A stretch of 64,000 bases of DNA. Origin: Neobacillus bataviensis. GTDB lineage: Bacteria > Bacillota > Bacilli > Bacillales_B > DSM-18226. Position numbers and translations under genes: made by a program. How positions within the stretch are numbered: the stretch's first letter is position 1; each line of letters begins with the position of its first letter. The stretch is from positions 558,001-622,000 of the forward strand of contig NZ_JAHXYW010000002.1 of the NCBI RefSeq assembly GCF_019969725.1. The letters run 5' to 3'. The notes beneath the pieces were generated by a model. That model was not told where the DNA came from. It saw nothing but the letters and a program-made list of their open reading frames with translations, and searched no databases. Shown piece by piece: positions 26,895 through 36,276 of this stretch.

Positions 26895-26906
26895 AAAAGA
26901 GAAGAG

Positions 26907-26950
26907 AAACCAGCACGGATTAATTTAAAGTCAATCCAAGCTGGTTTATT
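26907..26950 (+). terminator. Terminator of the GH101 gene
   Basis: AACCAGC pairs with GCTGGTT, with an inner GGATT/AATCC extension, followed by a T-rich stretch. Confidence 0.85.
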
Positions 26951-27195
26951 TTATTTTAAGGAATTCGGAGGTAGATGTGCAGGAAAAAAACTCCATGTGA
27001 AGTGATGCCCCCTGAACAAATCCCCTAAAGTTGTCTCCAAACTGAAATACAATTGACATCTTATTAAAAAATTCCTTTGATAAAATTGTAACAATTGGGA
27101 CTTAAATTCAAACTTATATTCGAATCGTATGAGGAATAATTATGCCTCTTTACCATATGAATGACATAGAGTGGTTGCCATTGGAGGGAATTTTA

Positions 27196-29952
27196 ATGAC
27201 GTTAGAGAAGCAATTGAAACAAAAGAAATACTATGAAATGTTCATTAATGAGCATGAAACTATTCATCCGATTCAGGTTCTTGGAGAAGCCTTTCAGGAG
27301 GAAGCACAAAAGGATTTACCCGACCTATCTTACATACGCTTTGCACAAGGGGAAGTGTATTTTCACCATAAAGATTATGAAACGGCGATTTTTAAGTGGG
27401 AAAACATTGTCAATGAACTGGAACAGTGGGCGAAGAAAAATACGGCAGATGCCTACTATGAGCTGGGAATGTTATCAACGGCGGAAGATCTTTATAGTGC
27501 CATAGAAACAGAAGATCTTACATTAAAAACGGAAGTAGCCTTACAGCTATTTTCACTCTATCTTGAACGCGGAAAGCTGGAGGCGGCTGTTGCGATTATC
27601 AAAAGAACAATCAACTCTAACCCTGATTATCCGAATGTGACCGAAATCGCCCGGGCATTCTTCGAAGAGCAGGGGGACTGGAACAATGCCGTTGAACTGG
27701 CGGTGAATGAAGCCAAGCGGACGGAAGCGTTAGAATGGTTTGAAATTCTGCATACATATGTAGAAAATGGTGTAACGAAAAACTTTGATCCAAGTTATTT
27801 TTCGCATGCCTTAAGCATCTTGTTTAATCTGAATAAAAAAAGCTTTGAACAGCTTGTTTCTTCATTGTGGAATAGCTATCAGGATGAAGAATCTTATTTT
27901 GTTTGGTTGAGGGAAATCAATCACTTGCTCCTCAATCTTGATTTAAATCGTAATGAAAACTATCAAGAGCTTTCAAAACGACATAAAGAAACGTATTTCA
28001 CCTTTATTGATGGCAGGTATTATATAAATCAGCTTCAGGATATCATTCCAGACTTGCTGACGAATTGGCACCGGTTGGCTGACAATGCGAACAGTGTATT
28101 GGCGTCTGCAGCTGTCCTTTCTTGGAATGAACTTTTTCCAGCGAGCATCAGCCAGTCCATCGTTAGTGAAGCTGAAAAATTAATCAGTATAACCGAAACG
28201 GATATGGATGAGCTTGACGAGTGTCTGTCACTCTTTGATTCCATATTGAATTGGGCTCAGGAGCATGACATGGGTGAGAATAATCGTGTCAAGTGGCTTG
28301 CCCAGCAGTTGGTTGATTTTGATACCCAGCATATCCTTCTTGCCGGGTTTAAAGGAAGCGGAAAATCTTCCTTTATAAACACGGTTCTCGGTGCCGAATT
28401 ACAGGATGGGTCAACATCGTCTGTTGTTCTGTTCAAAGACGCTGAGGAAATGGCCATAACCGAAATCACTGACAGGGAGATTAACAATCTAAATGGTTTA
28501 GAGGAATTCCAGGAAAAAATGGATCGAAGACGAAATGCGTTAGAATCCATCATAGAATTAAAGCGTCCAATGCCATTTTTTAAAGATAATAAGGTTGCGT
28601 TCCTGGATACTCCTGGGCTTACCGGGTCGCTCCATTATGACCGCTATGAAGTGCTGAAGAACCTGCAGATTGCCGACACAATTCTTTTTGTGGTAGATGC
28701 CAATGCTTCGTTTACGGATAAAGAGTGGGCAGCACTTGGGCAAATACAAGAGATTGCACCGGATATTCCAATTCATTTCTTGATTAGCAAAATGGAGACT
28801 ATTCCTAATGAACAGGAAGCACATAAAATTTATGATGACATAAAAGCCATGGTCAACTCCTATTTACATGATGCTAAGGTATTTGCATTTTCTACACAAT
28901 ATGAACAAAATCAGCAAATGAAAGAATTAAAAGTGTTTATTCAGTCCATTAAAAATACTAGAAATCTAGCGGATAAACGCCTTGCAAAGCTGTTGTATTT
29001 TATTCGGACAACAATCGCCAGTCTTTTGCAAAAACGGATTGATGTTGAAAATCAGTTAATAGAATCGATTCGCTGGAACGAAGAAATGCTGATCAAGCTA
29101 ACTGGTGCGGTGAACCAACTAAATGATGCCGAAATACAAAGAACCAAATCAGCCATAAAATCGTATCGGGCAATAAAGGAATCCATTGAGACAGAAATTT
29201 CAGTGGCTGTGCCAAAAATGCTCCGAGAGTGCTCTTCTCTAATCAAGGAAGACAGTGATTTTAGTAAAATTCATCTTATGCTCAATGATGAGATGAATAA
29301 TAGGCTGCAGGATTATTTGGAGCAAAAGGTAATGCCGAAATATTACAGATCACTTCAAGATTGGATTGAGCGTTCAGATGACGAGTTTAAGGAAAACCAA
29401 GAATTTCTTGTTGAGATGAGAGATGGATTTAATCAGATGTACGGGGAAGAGCGGTTGGAGCTTGAGTGTGATTTTAGGGTGCTCGATGATTGGCGCCGCG
29501 ATACAGATAGGATGACAACCAGGTTCCAGTTGGAAACAGTCAATATCCTGCTGCGCCGAACTCCTTCACAATTTTTATTAAAAAGTGCAGGGAAGCTTCT
29601 GGGGGCAATTTCGCAAAATAAAGCCATGCTTTTCAACAAATACCAATCCTTTATAGAAAATGAAGACTATTCTGAAGCAATCGCTGCCGTGAATAAGCAG
29701 TTTTTCCAGCCATTTGAGATGTTTGAAAAATCATTAGAGCGCGATGTTACCTTATTTTTCAAGGGTCCAAAGGCCATTTTAAACCGTTCTGTTGAAGAAG
29801 CACGTTCAGAGATTCAGAAGAAAAAAGAAATGCAAGAAAAGATGAATGAGAATCCAGAAATGTTCCGCGACCCTTTAACCTTATTTGACGTAAGGCTGCG
29901 CCAATTCGAATGGATGACCGTTGCGGGAAAGGGAATGCAAACAATCTATTAA
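27196..29952 (+). CDS. TPR-containing dynamin-like GTPase
   Basis: A ~918-residue cytoplasmic protein. Residues 1-200 are helical repeats of TPR type (AQGEVYFHHKDYETAIFKWENI); a GTPase domain starts near residue 380, with P-loop GFKGSGKSS and G3 DTPG (AFLDTPGLTG). The G4 motif is atypical: ISKMET where NKxD is expected. The last ~300 residues are helical with coiled-coil character, as in dynamin-like stalks. No transmembrane segment is obvious. ATG 27142 (GAGGA) is possible, but 27196 with GGAGGG gives the cleaner N-terminus. Bacterial dynamins remodel or repair membranes; this protein's role is unknown. It is monocistronic. Confidence 0.8.
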   Translation: MTLEKQLKQKKYYEMFINEHETIHPIQVLGEAFQEEAQKDLPDLSYIRFAQGEVYFHHKDYETAIFKWENIVNELEQWAKKNTADAYYELGMLSTAEDLYSAIETEDLTLKTEVALQLFSLYLERGKLEAAVAIIKRTINSNPDYPNVTEIARAFFEEQGDWNNAVELAVNEAKRTEALEWFEILHTYVENGVTKNFDPSYFSHALSILFNLNKKSFEQLVSSLWNSYQDEESYFVWLREINHLLLNLDLNRNENYQELSKRHKETYFTFIDGRYYINQLQDIIPDLLTNWHRLADNANSVLASAAVLSWNELFPASISQSIVSEAEKLISITETDMDELDECLSLFDSILNWAQEHDMGENNRVKWLAQQLVDFDTQHILLAGFKGSGKSSFINTVLGAELQDGSTSSVVLFKDAEEMAITEITDREINNLNGLEEFQEKMDRRRNALESIIELKRPMPFFKDNKVAFLDTPGLTGSLHYDRYEVLKNLQIADTILFVVDANASFTDKEWAALGQIQEIAPDIPIHFLISKMETIPNEQEAHKIYDDIKAMVNSYLHDAKVFAFSTQYEQNQQMKELKVFIQSIKNTRNLADKRLAKLLYFIRTTIASLLQKRIDVENQLIESIRWNEEMLIKLTGAVNQLNDAEIQRTKSAIKSYRAIKESIETEISVAVPKMLRECSSLIKEDSDFSKIHLMLNDEMNNRLQDYLEQKVMPKYYRSLQDWIERSDDEFKENQEFLVEMRDGFNQMYGEERLELECDFRVLDDWRRDTDRMTTRFQLETVNILLRRTPSQFLLKSAGKLLGAISQNKAMLFNKYQSFIENEDYSEAIAAVNKQFFQPFEMFEKSLERDVTLFFKGPKAILNRSVEEARSEIQKKKEMQEKMNENPEMFRDPLTLFDVRLRQFEWMTVAGKGMQTIY

Positions 29953-29964
29953 TATGATTAAACT

Positions 29965-29995
29965 GGGGGATGCCTTAAGGGCATCCTCCTTTTAT
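29965..29995 (+). terminator. Terminator of the dynamin-like gene
   Basis: GGATGCC (29968-29974) pairs with GGCATCC (29980-29986), followed by TCCTTTTATTTATTT. Confidence 0.85.
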
Positions 29996-30120
29996 TTATT
30001 TACAAGACTGGTATTTTGTTTCCTGTACGTAATATAGATTACTTATGGAAAATCCATTGCTCATTCGGATTTCCCGTGATAGCCTATTGATAATTGTTTC
30101 TACAAAAGGAGGGAAAACTC

Positions 30121-31347
30121 GTGATAAAAATAACCGGTTCTCAAACAGAAGCAAAAGTATTTTCTAATTATCCTCAGGAGACGGCGCTTGAACAAATACA
30201 CGAGCTGTGTAATCAAGCTTTCTTAAAGGATACAAAGATTAGTATTATGCCAGACTATCATGCTGGAAAAGGATGTGTGATTGGAACCACCATCCAGCTT
30301 AAGGATAAGGTAGTCCCGAACCTAGTAGGTGTTGATGTCGGATGCGGCGTATTAACGGTTAAGCTGCAGGATAAAAAGGTTGATTTTAATAAGCTGGATC
30401 AGGTCATTCGGACCTATGTGCCAAGCGGCATGGAGATACATTCTGATGAGACTGCTCAGTTTATTAACACGAGTTTTCCATCTGAGGAAGAATTTAAAGC
30501 TCAACACATTCTAAGCCAGAATAAAAGCCGATATAGCCTAGGAACTCTTGGCGGCGGCAACCATTTTATCGAAGTCTCAGTCGATACCGATGGCTACCAC
30601 TATTTAACGATTCATACTGGCAGCCGCTATGTGGGCGCTAAGATTGCCACCTATTATCAAAAAGTAGCGATTTCCAAGCTCAGGAACCATGATTTAACGG
30701 ACATGATTGAAAAATTAAAGGCTGCTGGGCGTCAGAAAGAAATTCAAGCTGCCATTCAGGGCTACAAAGAAATCAATCCTGTCATTCCAAATGATTTAGC
30801 CTATTTGGAGGGCGAGGATTTTGACCATTATATTCATGACATGAAATTGGCACAGGCGTTTGCGAAGGCAAACCGTGAAGAAATTGCCAGAGCAATAACG
30901 AAGAATATGGGCTTTGAGGAGCAAGACCGTTACGATACCGTCCACAACTATATTGATACAGATAACTTGATTTTACGAAAGGGAGCTGTTTCAGCGCAGA
31001 AGGGAGAACGTCTTATCATTCCAATCAACATGAGAGATGGGTCGATTTTAGCTGTCGGAAAGGGCAACGAAGATTGGAATTATTCAGCGCCGCATGGCGC
31101 GGGCCGTGTCCTTAGCAGGACAAAAGCGATGAAAACGCTAATTATGGATGATTTCCACAATACGATGAAGGGCATTTGGACGACATCTGTCTCGGAAGAA
31201 ACATTGGATGAAGCACCGATGGCTTATAAATCGATGAAAGAAATTTTAGAAAAAGTGGAAGAAACAGTTGAAATTGCAAGCATTATTAAACCAGTTTATA
31301 ACTTCAAAGCCAGCGAAAAATACAGTCCGGCAAGATATAAGAAATAA
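30121..31347 (+). CDS. rtcB: RtcB-family RNA ligase
   Basis: A 408-residue RtcB protein that joins RNA 2',3'-cyclic phosphate or 3'-phosphate ends to 5'-OH ends using GTP and Mn2+. Hallmarks: MPDYHAGKGCVIGTT, NLVGVDVGCGVLTV (metal-binding Asp/Cys), LGGGNHFIE, and the guanylylated His in YSAPHGAGRVLSR. AAAGGAGGG precedes GTG 30121, so this start is preferred to the in-frame ATG at 30094, which lacks a site and overlaps it. It is shorter than the ~480-residue archaeal type, as in many bacterial RtcB paralogues. No archease or RtcA partner is adjacent. Confidence 0.92.
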   Translation: MIKITGSQTEAKVFSNYPQETALEQIHELCNQAFLKDTKISIMPDYHAGKGCVIGTTIQLKDKVVPNLVGVDVGCGVLTVKLQDKKVDFNKLDQVIRTYVPSGMEIHSDETAQFINTSFPSEEEFKAQHILSQNKSRYSLGTLGGGNHFIEVSVDTDGYHYLTIHTGSRYVGAKIATYYQKVAISKLRNHDLTDMIEKLKAAGRQKEIQAAIQGYKEINPVIPNDLAYLEGEDFDHYIHDMKLAQAFAKANREEIARAITKNMGFEEQDRYDTVHNYIDTDNLILRKGAVSAQKGERLIIPINMRDGSILAVGKGNEDWNYSAPHGAGRVLSRTKAMKTLIMDDFHNTMKGIWTTSVSEETLDEAPMAYKSMKEILEKVEETVEIASIIKPVYNFKASEKYSPARYKK

Positions 31348-31352
31348 CTAAA

Positions 31353-31390
31353 GGGCTGCTTCGATTGAAGCAGCCCTTAAATTATTTTTC
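31353..31390. terminator. Bidirectional terminator between rtcB and GDPD
   Basis: GGGCTGCTTC (31353-31362) and GAAGCAGCCC (31367-31376) form a perfect stem between convergent genes. Confidence 0.92.
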
Positions 31391-32314
31391 ATGAAGTAAT
31401 TTCAGAAGCAAATCTGGCCGATTCGTTAAAATACCGTCCGCACCTGCGTCAATTAGTCTCTTCATTTCCTTCGGATTATCAATCGTCCAATAATGCATTT
31501 GCATTCCCCGGCGATGCGCTCCGTCAATTAGCTTATTGTCTGTTAAGTCAAATCCGCTATCTTCGGAAGGGAGCTGGAAAGCATCCACATGGGGCTGATA
31601 AAGGTTGCGTAAAAAGAATTTATGAAAAATCACAAAGCTTTTGACTTCTTGCCTGCCTGCTGTGGTAGCAACCCGGCCTTTTGCATATTTTTCAAACGAA
31701 TTGAGGATCTCTTGATCGAAAGATGCGACCAAGATTTTATCCTCCATATGATACTTCTTTATTAATGCCCAAAGCTTGGAGGCTATTTCGTCAATCCGTT
31801 CAGGTGGATTATCATCTTTAATCTCCATTTCGATTCGCATATTGCCAAAGGTTTGGAACATTTCTTCGGCAGTCGGGATATAAACTCCTTTGCCACGGTA
31901 ACGATATTGATCATTCAGATCTTTAAATTGATAGCCCGCATCAAGTATTTGAATTTCTTCTAATGTCAGGTCAGCTACCTTACCGTGTCCATTGGTTGTT
32001 CGGTCCACAGTTGGATCGTGGATGGCAACCAAATATCCATCTTTTGTAATATGGAGGTCTGTTTCAAGGGCATCCACCCCCATGTCGGCAGCGTTCGTGA
32101 ATGCTGCCATCGTGTTAGAAGGGGCAAGCAGCTCACCGCCTTGATGGGCAATCACCAATGGCCGGCCATTTTTGAAAAAGCTTTTTTCTTTAATCGGGCT
32201 TACAGGCAAAAAATTTACTGCCAATAGAAAAACAAGAAGCGCAGGAAGGCCCCACTTTAAAGCGTTTAACCTGCGTTTCTTCTTTTTTTTTTTTTCGAGT
32301 GTAACTTGCTGCAT
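31382..32314 (-). CDS. Glycerophosphodiester phosphodiesterase
   Basis: A 310-residue GDPD with an N-terminal membrane anchor (residues 20-40, WGLPALLVFLLAVNFLPV) and the barrel facing outward. Catalytic-site residues are seen in VIAHQGGELLAPSNT, VDALETDLHITKDG and VAIHDPTVDRTT. It hydrolyses deacylated phospholipids or teichoic-acid-like glycerophosphodiesters to glycerol-3-phosphate. Codons 8-12 encode a lysine run containing 13 consecutive A (coding strand), a possible slippage site. Confidence 0.92.
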   Translation of the reverse strand: MQQVTLEKKKKKKRRLNALKWGLPALLVFLLAVNFLPVSPIKEKSFFKNGRPLVIAHQGGELLAPSNTMAAFTNAADMGVDALETDLHITKDGYLVAIHDPTVDRTTNGHGKVADLTLEEIQILDAGYQFKDLNDQYRYRGKGVYIPTAEEMFQTFGNMRIEMEIKDDNPPERIDEIASKLWALIKKYHMEDKILVASFDQEILNSFEKYAKGRVATTAGRQEVKSFVIFHKFFLRNLYQPHVDAFQLPSEDSGFDLTDNKLIDGAHRRGMQMHYWTIDNPKEMKRLIDAGADGILTNRPDLLLKLLHEK

Positions 32315-32329
32315 GAAAAAACCCCTTTG

Positions 32330-33289
32330 TTAATACCCTTTTAAAAAATCGACAAGATTTTTGGATGGTTTTTTACCAGAAAGATAGTCTTTTAGGTTTG
32401 GAATCAAAATATTTTCTACTACCCTCTTGTTGTAATGCTCCGTTGAGCCTGAAGTGTGAGGGGTGATGATTACATTATCCATTTCCCATAAAGGACTATC
32501 AGGACTTAATGGTTCTTTTTCAAATACATCCAGTCCCGCTCCTGCAATGGTACTTTCTTTAAGCGCGTGTACGAGGTCCGCTTCAACGACAATCTCACCA
32601 CGGCCGATATTAATGAAAAAGGCTGATGATTTCATTTTCTTAAATTGTTTCGCTCCAAATAACTGACGAGTTTTCTTTGTAAGAGGTAAGGTTACCACCA
32701 CATAATCGCAATTTGGCAGAACGAGGTCTAATTGATCTGAACTGTACATTTCATCAACAAATTCCTCAGGCATTCCTGAGTGCCTGACACCAAGTACCTT
32801 CATTCCAAATGCTTTGGCAATTTTCGCCGCTTCTTTTCCGATCGCTCCAACACCAATGATTCCAACGGTCTTTTCATGCAGTTCTAAATTCATATTGGCA
32901 TGATGCCATGTTTTTGTTTGTTGATTTTTTACATATGTATGGATTTTTCTCGTTAATCCAAGCATTAGGGCAAAGATGGATTCTGAAATCGGAAAGGCGT
33001 GCACACCATTTGCGCTTGTTAACAAAATATTTTTTGCTTCTAATTCTTCTAGAGGCATAGAATTAACGCCTGCACTCCAGGATTGCAGCCACTTTAGATT
33101 TGACTCTGGTGCAAGGCAATCATCTTTTAAACCCTGCTTCCACCCTGCAATGATTTCTGCATCCTTTACATGGTTTTGCCAAACTTCTTTATCTTTACCA
33201 GCAATTAGTTCCCAATCGGGAATAATCTGTTTAATTTGATCAAGCAGTTTTTGTTCAAGATTATGAGTAACCACTAATTTTCTCATCAT
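32330..33289 (-). CDS. D-2-hydroxyacid dehydrogenase family protein
   Basis: A 319-residue NAD(P)-dependent dehydrogenase. The nucleotide-binding motif is VGIIGVGAIGKEAAKIAKAFG; catalytic Arg lies in FFINIGRGEIV, Glu in FEKEPL and His in VIITPHTSGSTEH. The substrate-binding half is divergent, so the exact 2-hydroxyacid (glyoxylate/phosphoglycerate-like) is unclear. GGAGGAATGGC precedes the ATG. It lies 15 bp upstream of the GDPD gene on the same strand and may be cotranscribed with it. Confidence 0.9.
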   Translation of the reverse strand: MMRKLVVTHNLEQKLLDQIKQIIPDWELIAGKDKEVWQNHVKDAEIIAGWKQGLKDDCLAPESNLKWLQSWSAGVNSMPLEELEAKNILLTSANGVHAFPISESIFALMLGLTRKIHTYVKNQQTKTWHHANMNLELHEKTVGIIGVGAIGKEAAKIAKAFGMKVLGVRHSGMPEEFVDEMYSSDQLDLVLPNCDYVVVTLPLTKKTRQLFGAKQFKKMKSSAFFINIGRGEIVVEADLVHALKESTIAGAGLDVFEKEPLSPDSPLWEMDNVIITPHTSGSTEHYNKRVVENILIPNLKDYLSGKKPSKNLVDFLKGY

Positions 33290-33351
33290 GCCATTCCTCC
33301 GTTCAAATAGTCATTCTCTGTTTTATGATAACAGCTTTTTATTCCAAAAGG

Positions 33352-33368
33352 TGTACAATTATTGGTCA
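33352..33368 (+). promoter_or_regulatory. Enhancer site for the CBS-PAS activator (copy 1)
   Basis: TGTACAATTATTGGTCA differs at three of 17 positions from the perfect palindrome TGTCCAATTAATGGACA at 36127. It lies about 75 bp upstream of the sigma-54 promoter at 33441; an extra TGTCCA half-site is at 33384-33389. Confidence 0.65.
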
Positions 33369-33440
33369 CTATGCATGTTAAACTGTCCAGTCGAAATACA
33401 GTAGGGAATTGGAAAGGCTTTGCTAGCTATTCATTTTTAA

Positions 33441-33456
33441 TGGCACAGAAATTGCA
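33441..33456 (+). promoter_or_regulatory. Sigma-54 promoter of the SDR gene
   Basis: TGGCACAGAAATTGCA matches TGGCAC-N5-TTGCA exactly, with GG (33442-33443) and GC (33454-33455) ten bases apart. Confidence 0.9.
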
Positions 33457-33493
33457 CTTAGACTATTAGTAACTTTTATTGGAGGGATTGAAT

Positions 33494-34261
33494 ATGCAAA
33501 TTCAAGATTGCCGTGCGATTGTAACTGGTGGAGCCTCTGGATTGGGAGAAGCAACGGTACGGAATATCGTTGGAAATGGAGGAAAGGCAGTCATTTTTGA
33601 CCAATCAGAAGAAAATGGCCTTCATCTTCAAGAAGAACTAGGTGAAGCCGTTTTATTTTTAAAAACAGATGTTACAAAGGAAGAGGACATTCAAAGGGCG
33701 GTTAGTAAAGCGGCGGATTTTATGGGGGCCGTGAATGCCGTTGTGAATTGTGCAGGTATTGGAATTGCCGAGAAAGTCCTTGGCCGAAATGGTACACACA
33801 ATCTATCACTTTTTTCTAGAGTAATAAATGTAAATTTAGTAGGAACGTTTAATGTGATTCGCCTTGCTGCCGAGAAGATGATCACGAATGAGGTAAATGA
33901 TAAAAATGAAAGAGGGGTAATCATCAATACCGCCTCTGTTGCAGCTTTTGACGGCCAAATTGGCCAGGCGGCATATAGCGCATCTAAAGGAGGAATTGTT
34001 GGGATGACGCTGCCGATCGCGAGGGAGCTTGCCCGATACGGTATCCGCGTTATGACCATTGCTCCAGGTCTTTTTCATACTCCGATGTTTGACACACTTC
34101 CTCAAGATGCGCGGGATTCACTTGGAAAAATGGTGCCGTTCCCGCCAAGGCTAGGGTACCCTGCTGAATACGCACAACTGGTTCAAAGCATTATTGAAAA
34201 CCCAATGCTTAATGGTGAAACGATCCGCCTCGATGGCGCGATAAGAATGCAGCCGAAATAA
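33494..34261 (+). CDS. SDR-family 3-hydroxyacyl-CoA dehydrogenase-like protein
   Basis: A 255-residue short-chain dehydrogenase with cofactor motif [19 protein letters not shown]-equivalent VNCAGIG and active-site YSASK (Ser-Tyr-Lys). The sequence resembles the type II (HSD10-like) enzymes that oxidise 3-hydroxy-2-methylacyl-CoA. The frame extends upstream to TTG 33479, but GGAGGG is ideally placed before ATG 33494. It is the sole gene under its sigma-54 promoter and is followed by a terminator. Confidence 0.88.
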   Translation: MQIQDCRAIVTGGASGLGEATVRNIVGNGGKAVIFDQSEENGLHLQEELGEAVLFLKTDVTKEEDIQRAVSKAADFMGAVNAVVNCAGIGIAEKVLGRNGTHNLSLFSRVINVNLVGTFNVIRLAAEKMITNEVNDKNERGVIINTASVAAFDGQIGQAAYSASKGGIVGMTLPIARELARYGIRVMTIAPGLFHTPMFDTLPQDARDSLGKMVPFPPRLGYPAEYAQLVQSIIENPMLNGETIRLDGAIRMQPK

Positions 34262-34272
34262 TGATATTTTCC

Positions 34273-34298
34273 GAGAAGGCCTTTGGGTCTTCTTTTTA
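34273..34298 (+). terminator. Terminator of the SDR gene
   Basis: GAAGGCC and GGGTCTTC (34275-34292) form a short stem followed by five T. Confidence 0.65.
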
Positions 34299-34375
34299 TA
34301 TAAATAGTTAAAAAATTCTAATAAAAATGTATTTTTGTTACAATATAAGTATCTGAAAAAGTGAGGAGTGAAAAA

Positions 34376-36121
34376 ATGCTCCAATTTAAAGAAATTATTA
34401 CCCCAGTTGATTGTTTTGTAACGGAAGAAACAACTTTAAAAGAAGCTATCAGACTCATTGATAAAAAGAAATGGAACCTGCTTCCTGTAACAGACCCCTC
34501 CAGAAGATTAGTGGGAGTTTTTACTCGTAGCAGCCTTTATCAAATGGTTGTACAAGAATGTCCTCTATCCACTCCTATTCAAAATTACATAAAAAAGCAG
34601 GTTGAAACTGTTTCGGTCGATACTCCTTATGCAAAGATTGAAGAAATGGTTAAAAACAGCAAGGTTGGAACCGGTATTGTCGTGGATGAAATGAACCGCG
34701 TTGTCGGTATTCTGACGAAAACGGATATGGTCATGTCCCTGCTCCAAACCTCACAAGAATTACAAACGATAAAAAACTTAAAAAGAACATTAGAAACAGC
34801 ATTCAAACACGCATTTGACGGAATTGTGATGACGGATGAAAAGAAAATCATTCAAATGGTCAGCCCGCCGCTGCTGGAATTATTCAATCTTTCGTTAGAG
34901 CAGGTATTGCACAAGCCAGTATCGAAAGCGCTGCCACAGCTTCAATTAGACCATGTCTACGAATCGGAAACAGCTGAAGTAGGCGGCTTTTTAGAAGTGA
35001 GCGGCATTAAGTATATCGTCCACCGTATTCCGATTATTGAAGATGGAAATGTCATCGGAGTAATTGGCAAGGTGGTATTCCGGCAATTAAATGAGGTAAG
35101 CGAACTATTCAAAAAGCTGCAGAAGGCGGAAAATAAAGCTAATTTTTATCATCAGGAATACCAGAAATCTGAATCAGCTAAGTTTACCTGGGACCATCTT
35201 TTGACTATTGACCCCTATATGGAAAAACTGAAAAAAAGCGGAGCTAAAGCAGCAAAAGGGCGGTCAACGGTGCTTATCCGCGGGGAAAGCGGGACAGGGA
35301 AAGAGCTGTTTGCGCACGCTATTCACAACAGTAGTGCCAGAAGTACCGGCAAGTTCGTCATAGTCAATTGTGCAGCCATACCGGAGGATTTACTAGAATC
35401 AGAGTTTTTTGGTTATGAAGAAGGTGCCTTTACCGGTGCCAAACTAAAGGGGAAAATCGGCAAATTTGATTTAGCTAACGGTGGAACACTTTTTCTCGAT
35501 GAAATTGGTGACATGTCTCTATCCTTGCAGGCAAAATTGCTGCGCGTCCTCCAAGAGAGGGAATTCTACAGGGTAGGAGGGACTGCAAGAATTCAAGTGG
35601 ACGTTAGAATTATTGCAGCCACTAATCGAAATCTGGAAGAAATGGTCAAAGAGGGCCTTTTTAGGGAGGATTTATACTACCGCCTAAATGTAATTTCCTT
35701 AAATGTCCCGCCGCTTCGGGATCGTCTTTATGATACGGATTTCTTAGTAGGGAAGATTATGATTGACTTTAACCAAATATTAGGAACAAGTATTACCGGA
35801 ATCGAGGACCACGCTAGAGCTGCCCTTCTTAGTTACGATTGGCCCGGGAATGTCCGCGAATTACGAAATGTGATGGAGCGCGCGATGACCTTTGCGGAAA
35901 GTGGAAAAATCAAATACGAGGATCTTCCAGAGTATTTAATAAAGCAGGTCGGTAAACCTGAAGCGGCTATAAAGGTTTCAATGGTTGAAAATGCGGAACT
36001 AGAAGCGATTAAAAAGGCACTGGTCCAAGTACAAGGAAATAAAGTCCAGGCTGCAAGATTACTAGGGATCAGCCGGTCAGGTTTGTATGAAAAAATTAAA
36101 AAGTATCAATTGACGATTTAA
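34376..36121 (+). CDS. Sigma-54-dependent activator with CBS and PAS domains
   Basis: A 581-residue enhancer-binding protein. A CBS pair (about 5-115; LPVTDPSRRLVGVFTRSSL and VVDEMNRVVGILTKTDMV) and a PAS domain (about 130-245) sense the signal. The AAA+ domain has P-loop GESGTGKE (near 303), canonical GAFTGA (near 350) and Walker B FLDEIGD. A Fis-type helix-turn-helix closes the protein (VQAARLLGISRSGLYEKIKK). GTG 34361 lies inside the ribosome binding site region, so ATG 34376 is chosen. It lies between the two sigma-54 promoters at 33441 and 36219, each with a TGTCCA-type palindrome, and almost certainly activates both. CBS domains suggest adenine nucleotide or acyl-CoA-linked energy sensing. 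Confidence 0.94.
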   Translation: MLQFKEIITPVDCFVTEETTLKEAIRLIDKKKWNLLPVTDPSRRLVGVFTRSSLYQMVVQECPLSTPIQNYIKKQVETVSVDTPYAKIEEMVKNSKVGTGIVVDEMNRVVGILTKTDMVMSLLQTSQELQTIKNLKRTLETAFKHAFDGIVMTDEKKIIQMVSPPLLELFNLSLEQVLHKPVSKALPQLQLDHVYESETAEVGGFLEVSGIKYIVHRIPIIEDGNVIGVIGKVVFRQLNEVSELFKKLQKAENKANFYHQEYQKSESAKFTWDHLLTIDPYMEKLKKSGAKAAKGRSTVLIRGESGTGKELFAHAIHNSSARSTGKFVIVNCAAIPEDLLESEFFGYEEGAFTGAKLKGKIGKFDLANGGTLFLDEIGDMSLSLQAKLLRVLQEREFYRVGGTARIQVDVRIIAATNRNLEEMVKEGLFREDLYYRLNVISLNVPPLRDRLYDTDFLVGKIMIDFNQILGTSITGIEDHARAALLSYDWPGNVRELRNVMERAMTFAESGKIKYEDLPEYLIKQVGKPEAAIKVSMVENAELEAIKKALVQVQGNKVQAARLLGISRSGLYEKIKKYQLTI

Positions 36122-36126
36122 AAGAA

Positions 36127-36143
36127 TGTCCAATTAATGGACA
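36127..36143 (+). promoter_or_regulatory. Enhancer site for the CBS-PAS activator (copy 2)
   Basis: TGTCCAATTAATGGACA is a perfect 17-bp palindrome, about 85 bp upstream of the sigma-54 promoter at 36219. Confidence 0.75.
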
Positions 36144-36218
36144 CTCATTTGTTCCTTATGTATAGAAGAACAACATTCAAAGAACCATGTGGGGCGATAT
36201 ATCTATTTTTCTGAATAA

Positions 36219-36234
36219 TGGCACAATAATTGCA
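36219..36234 (+). promoter_or_regulatory. Sigma-54 promoter of the acyl-CoA operon
   Basis: TGGCACAATAATTGCA fits the -24/-12 consensus exactly (GG 36220-36221, GC 36232-36233). It lies within the upstream extension of the acyl-CoA ligase frame, which shows that the long frame start at 36187 cannot be the true one. Confidence 0.92.
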
Positions 36235-36276
36235 TATTTAAGGATGGAGTACATTTTTTCTAGGGGGTCCCTTATT

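Noticed and set aside
33691..34059. 122-codon minus-strand frame
   Set aside because: Antisense to the SDR gene, whose active-site motifs are intact; no independent start signal.
36187..36276. N-terminal extension of acyl-CoA ligase 1
   Set aside because: The extension contains the sigma-54 promoter itself and the family N-terminus begins at the AGGGGG-preceded ATG 36277.
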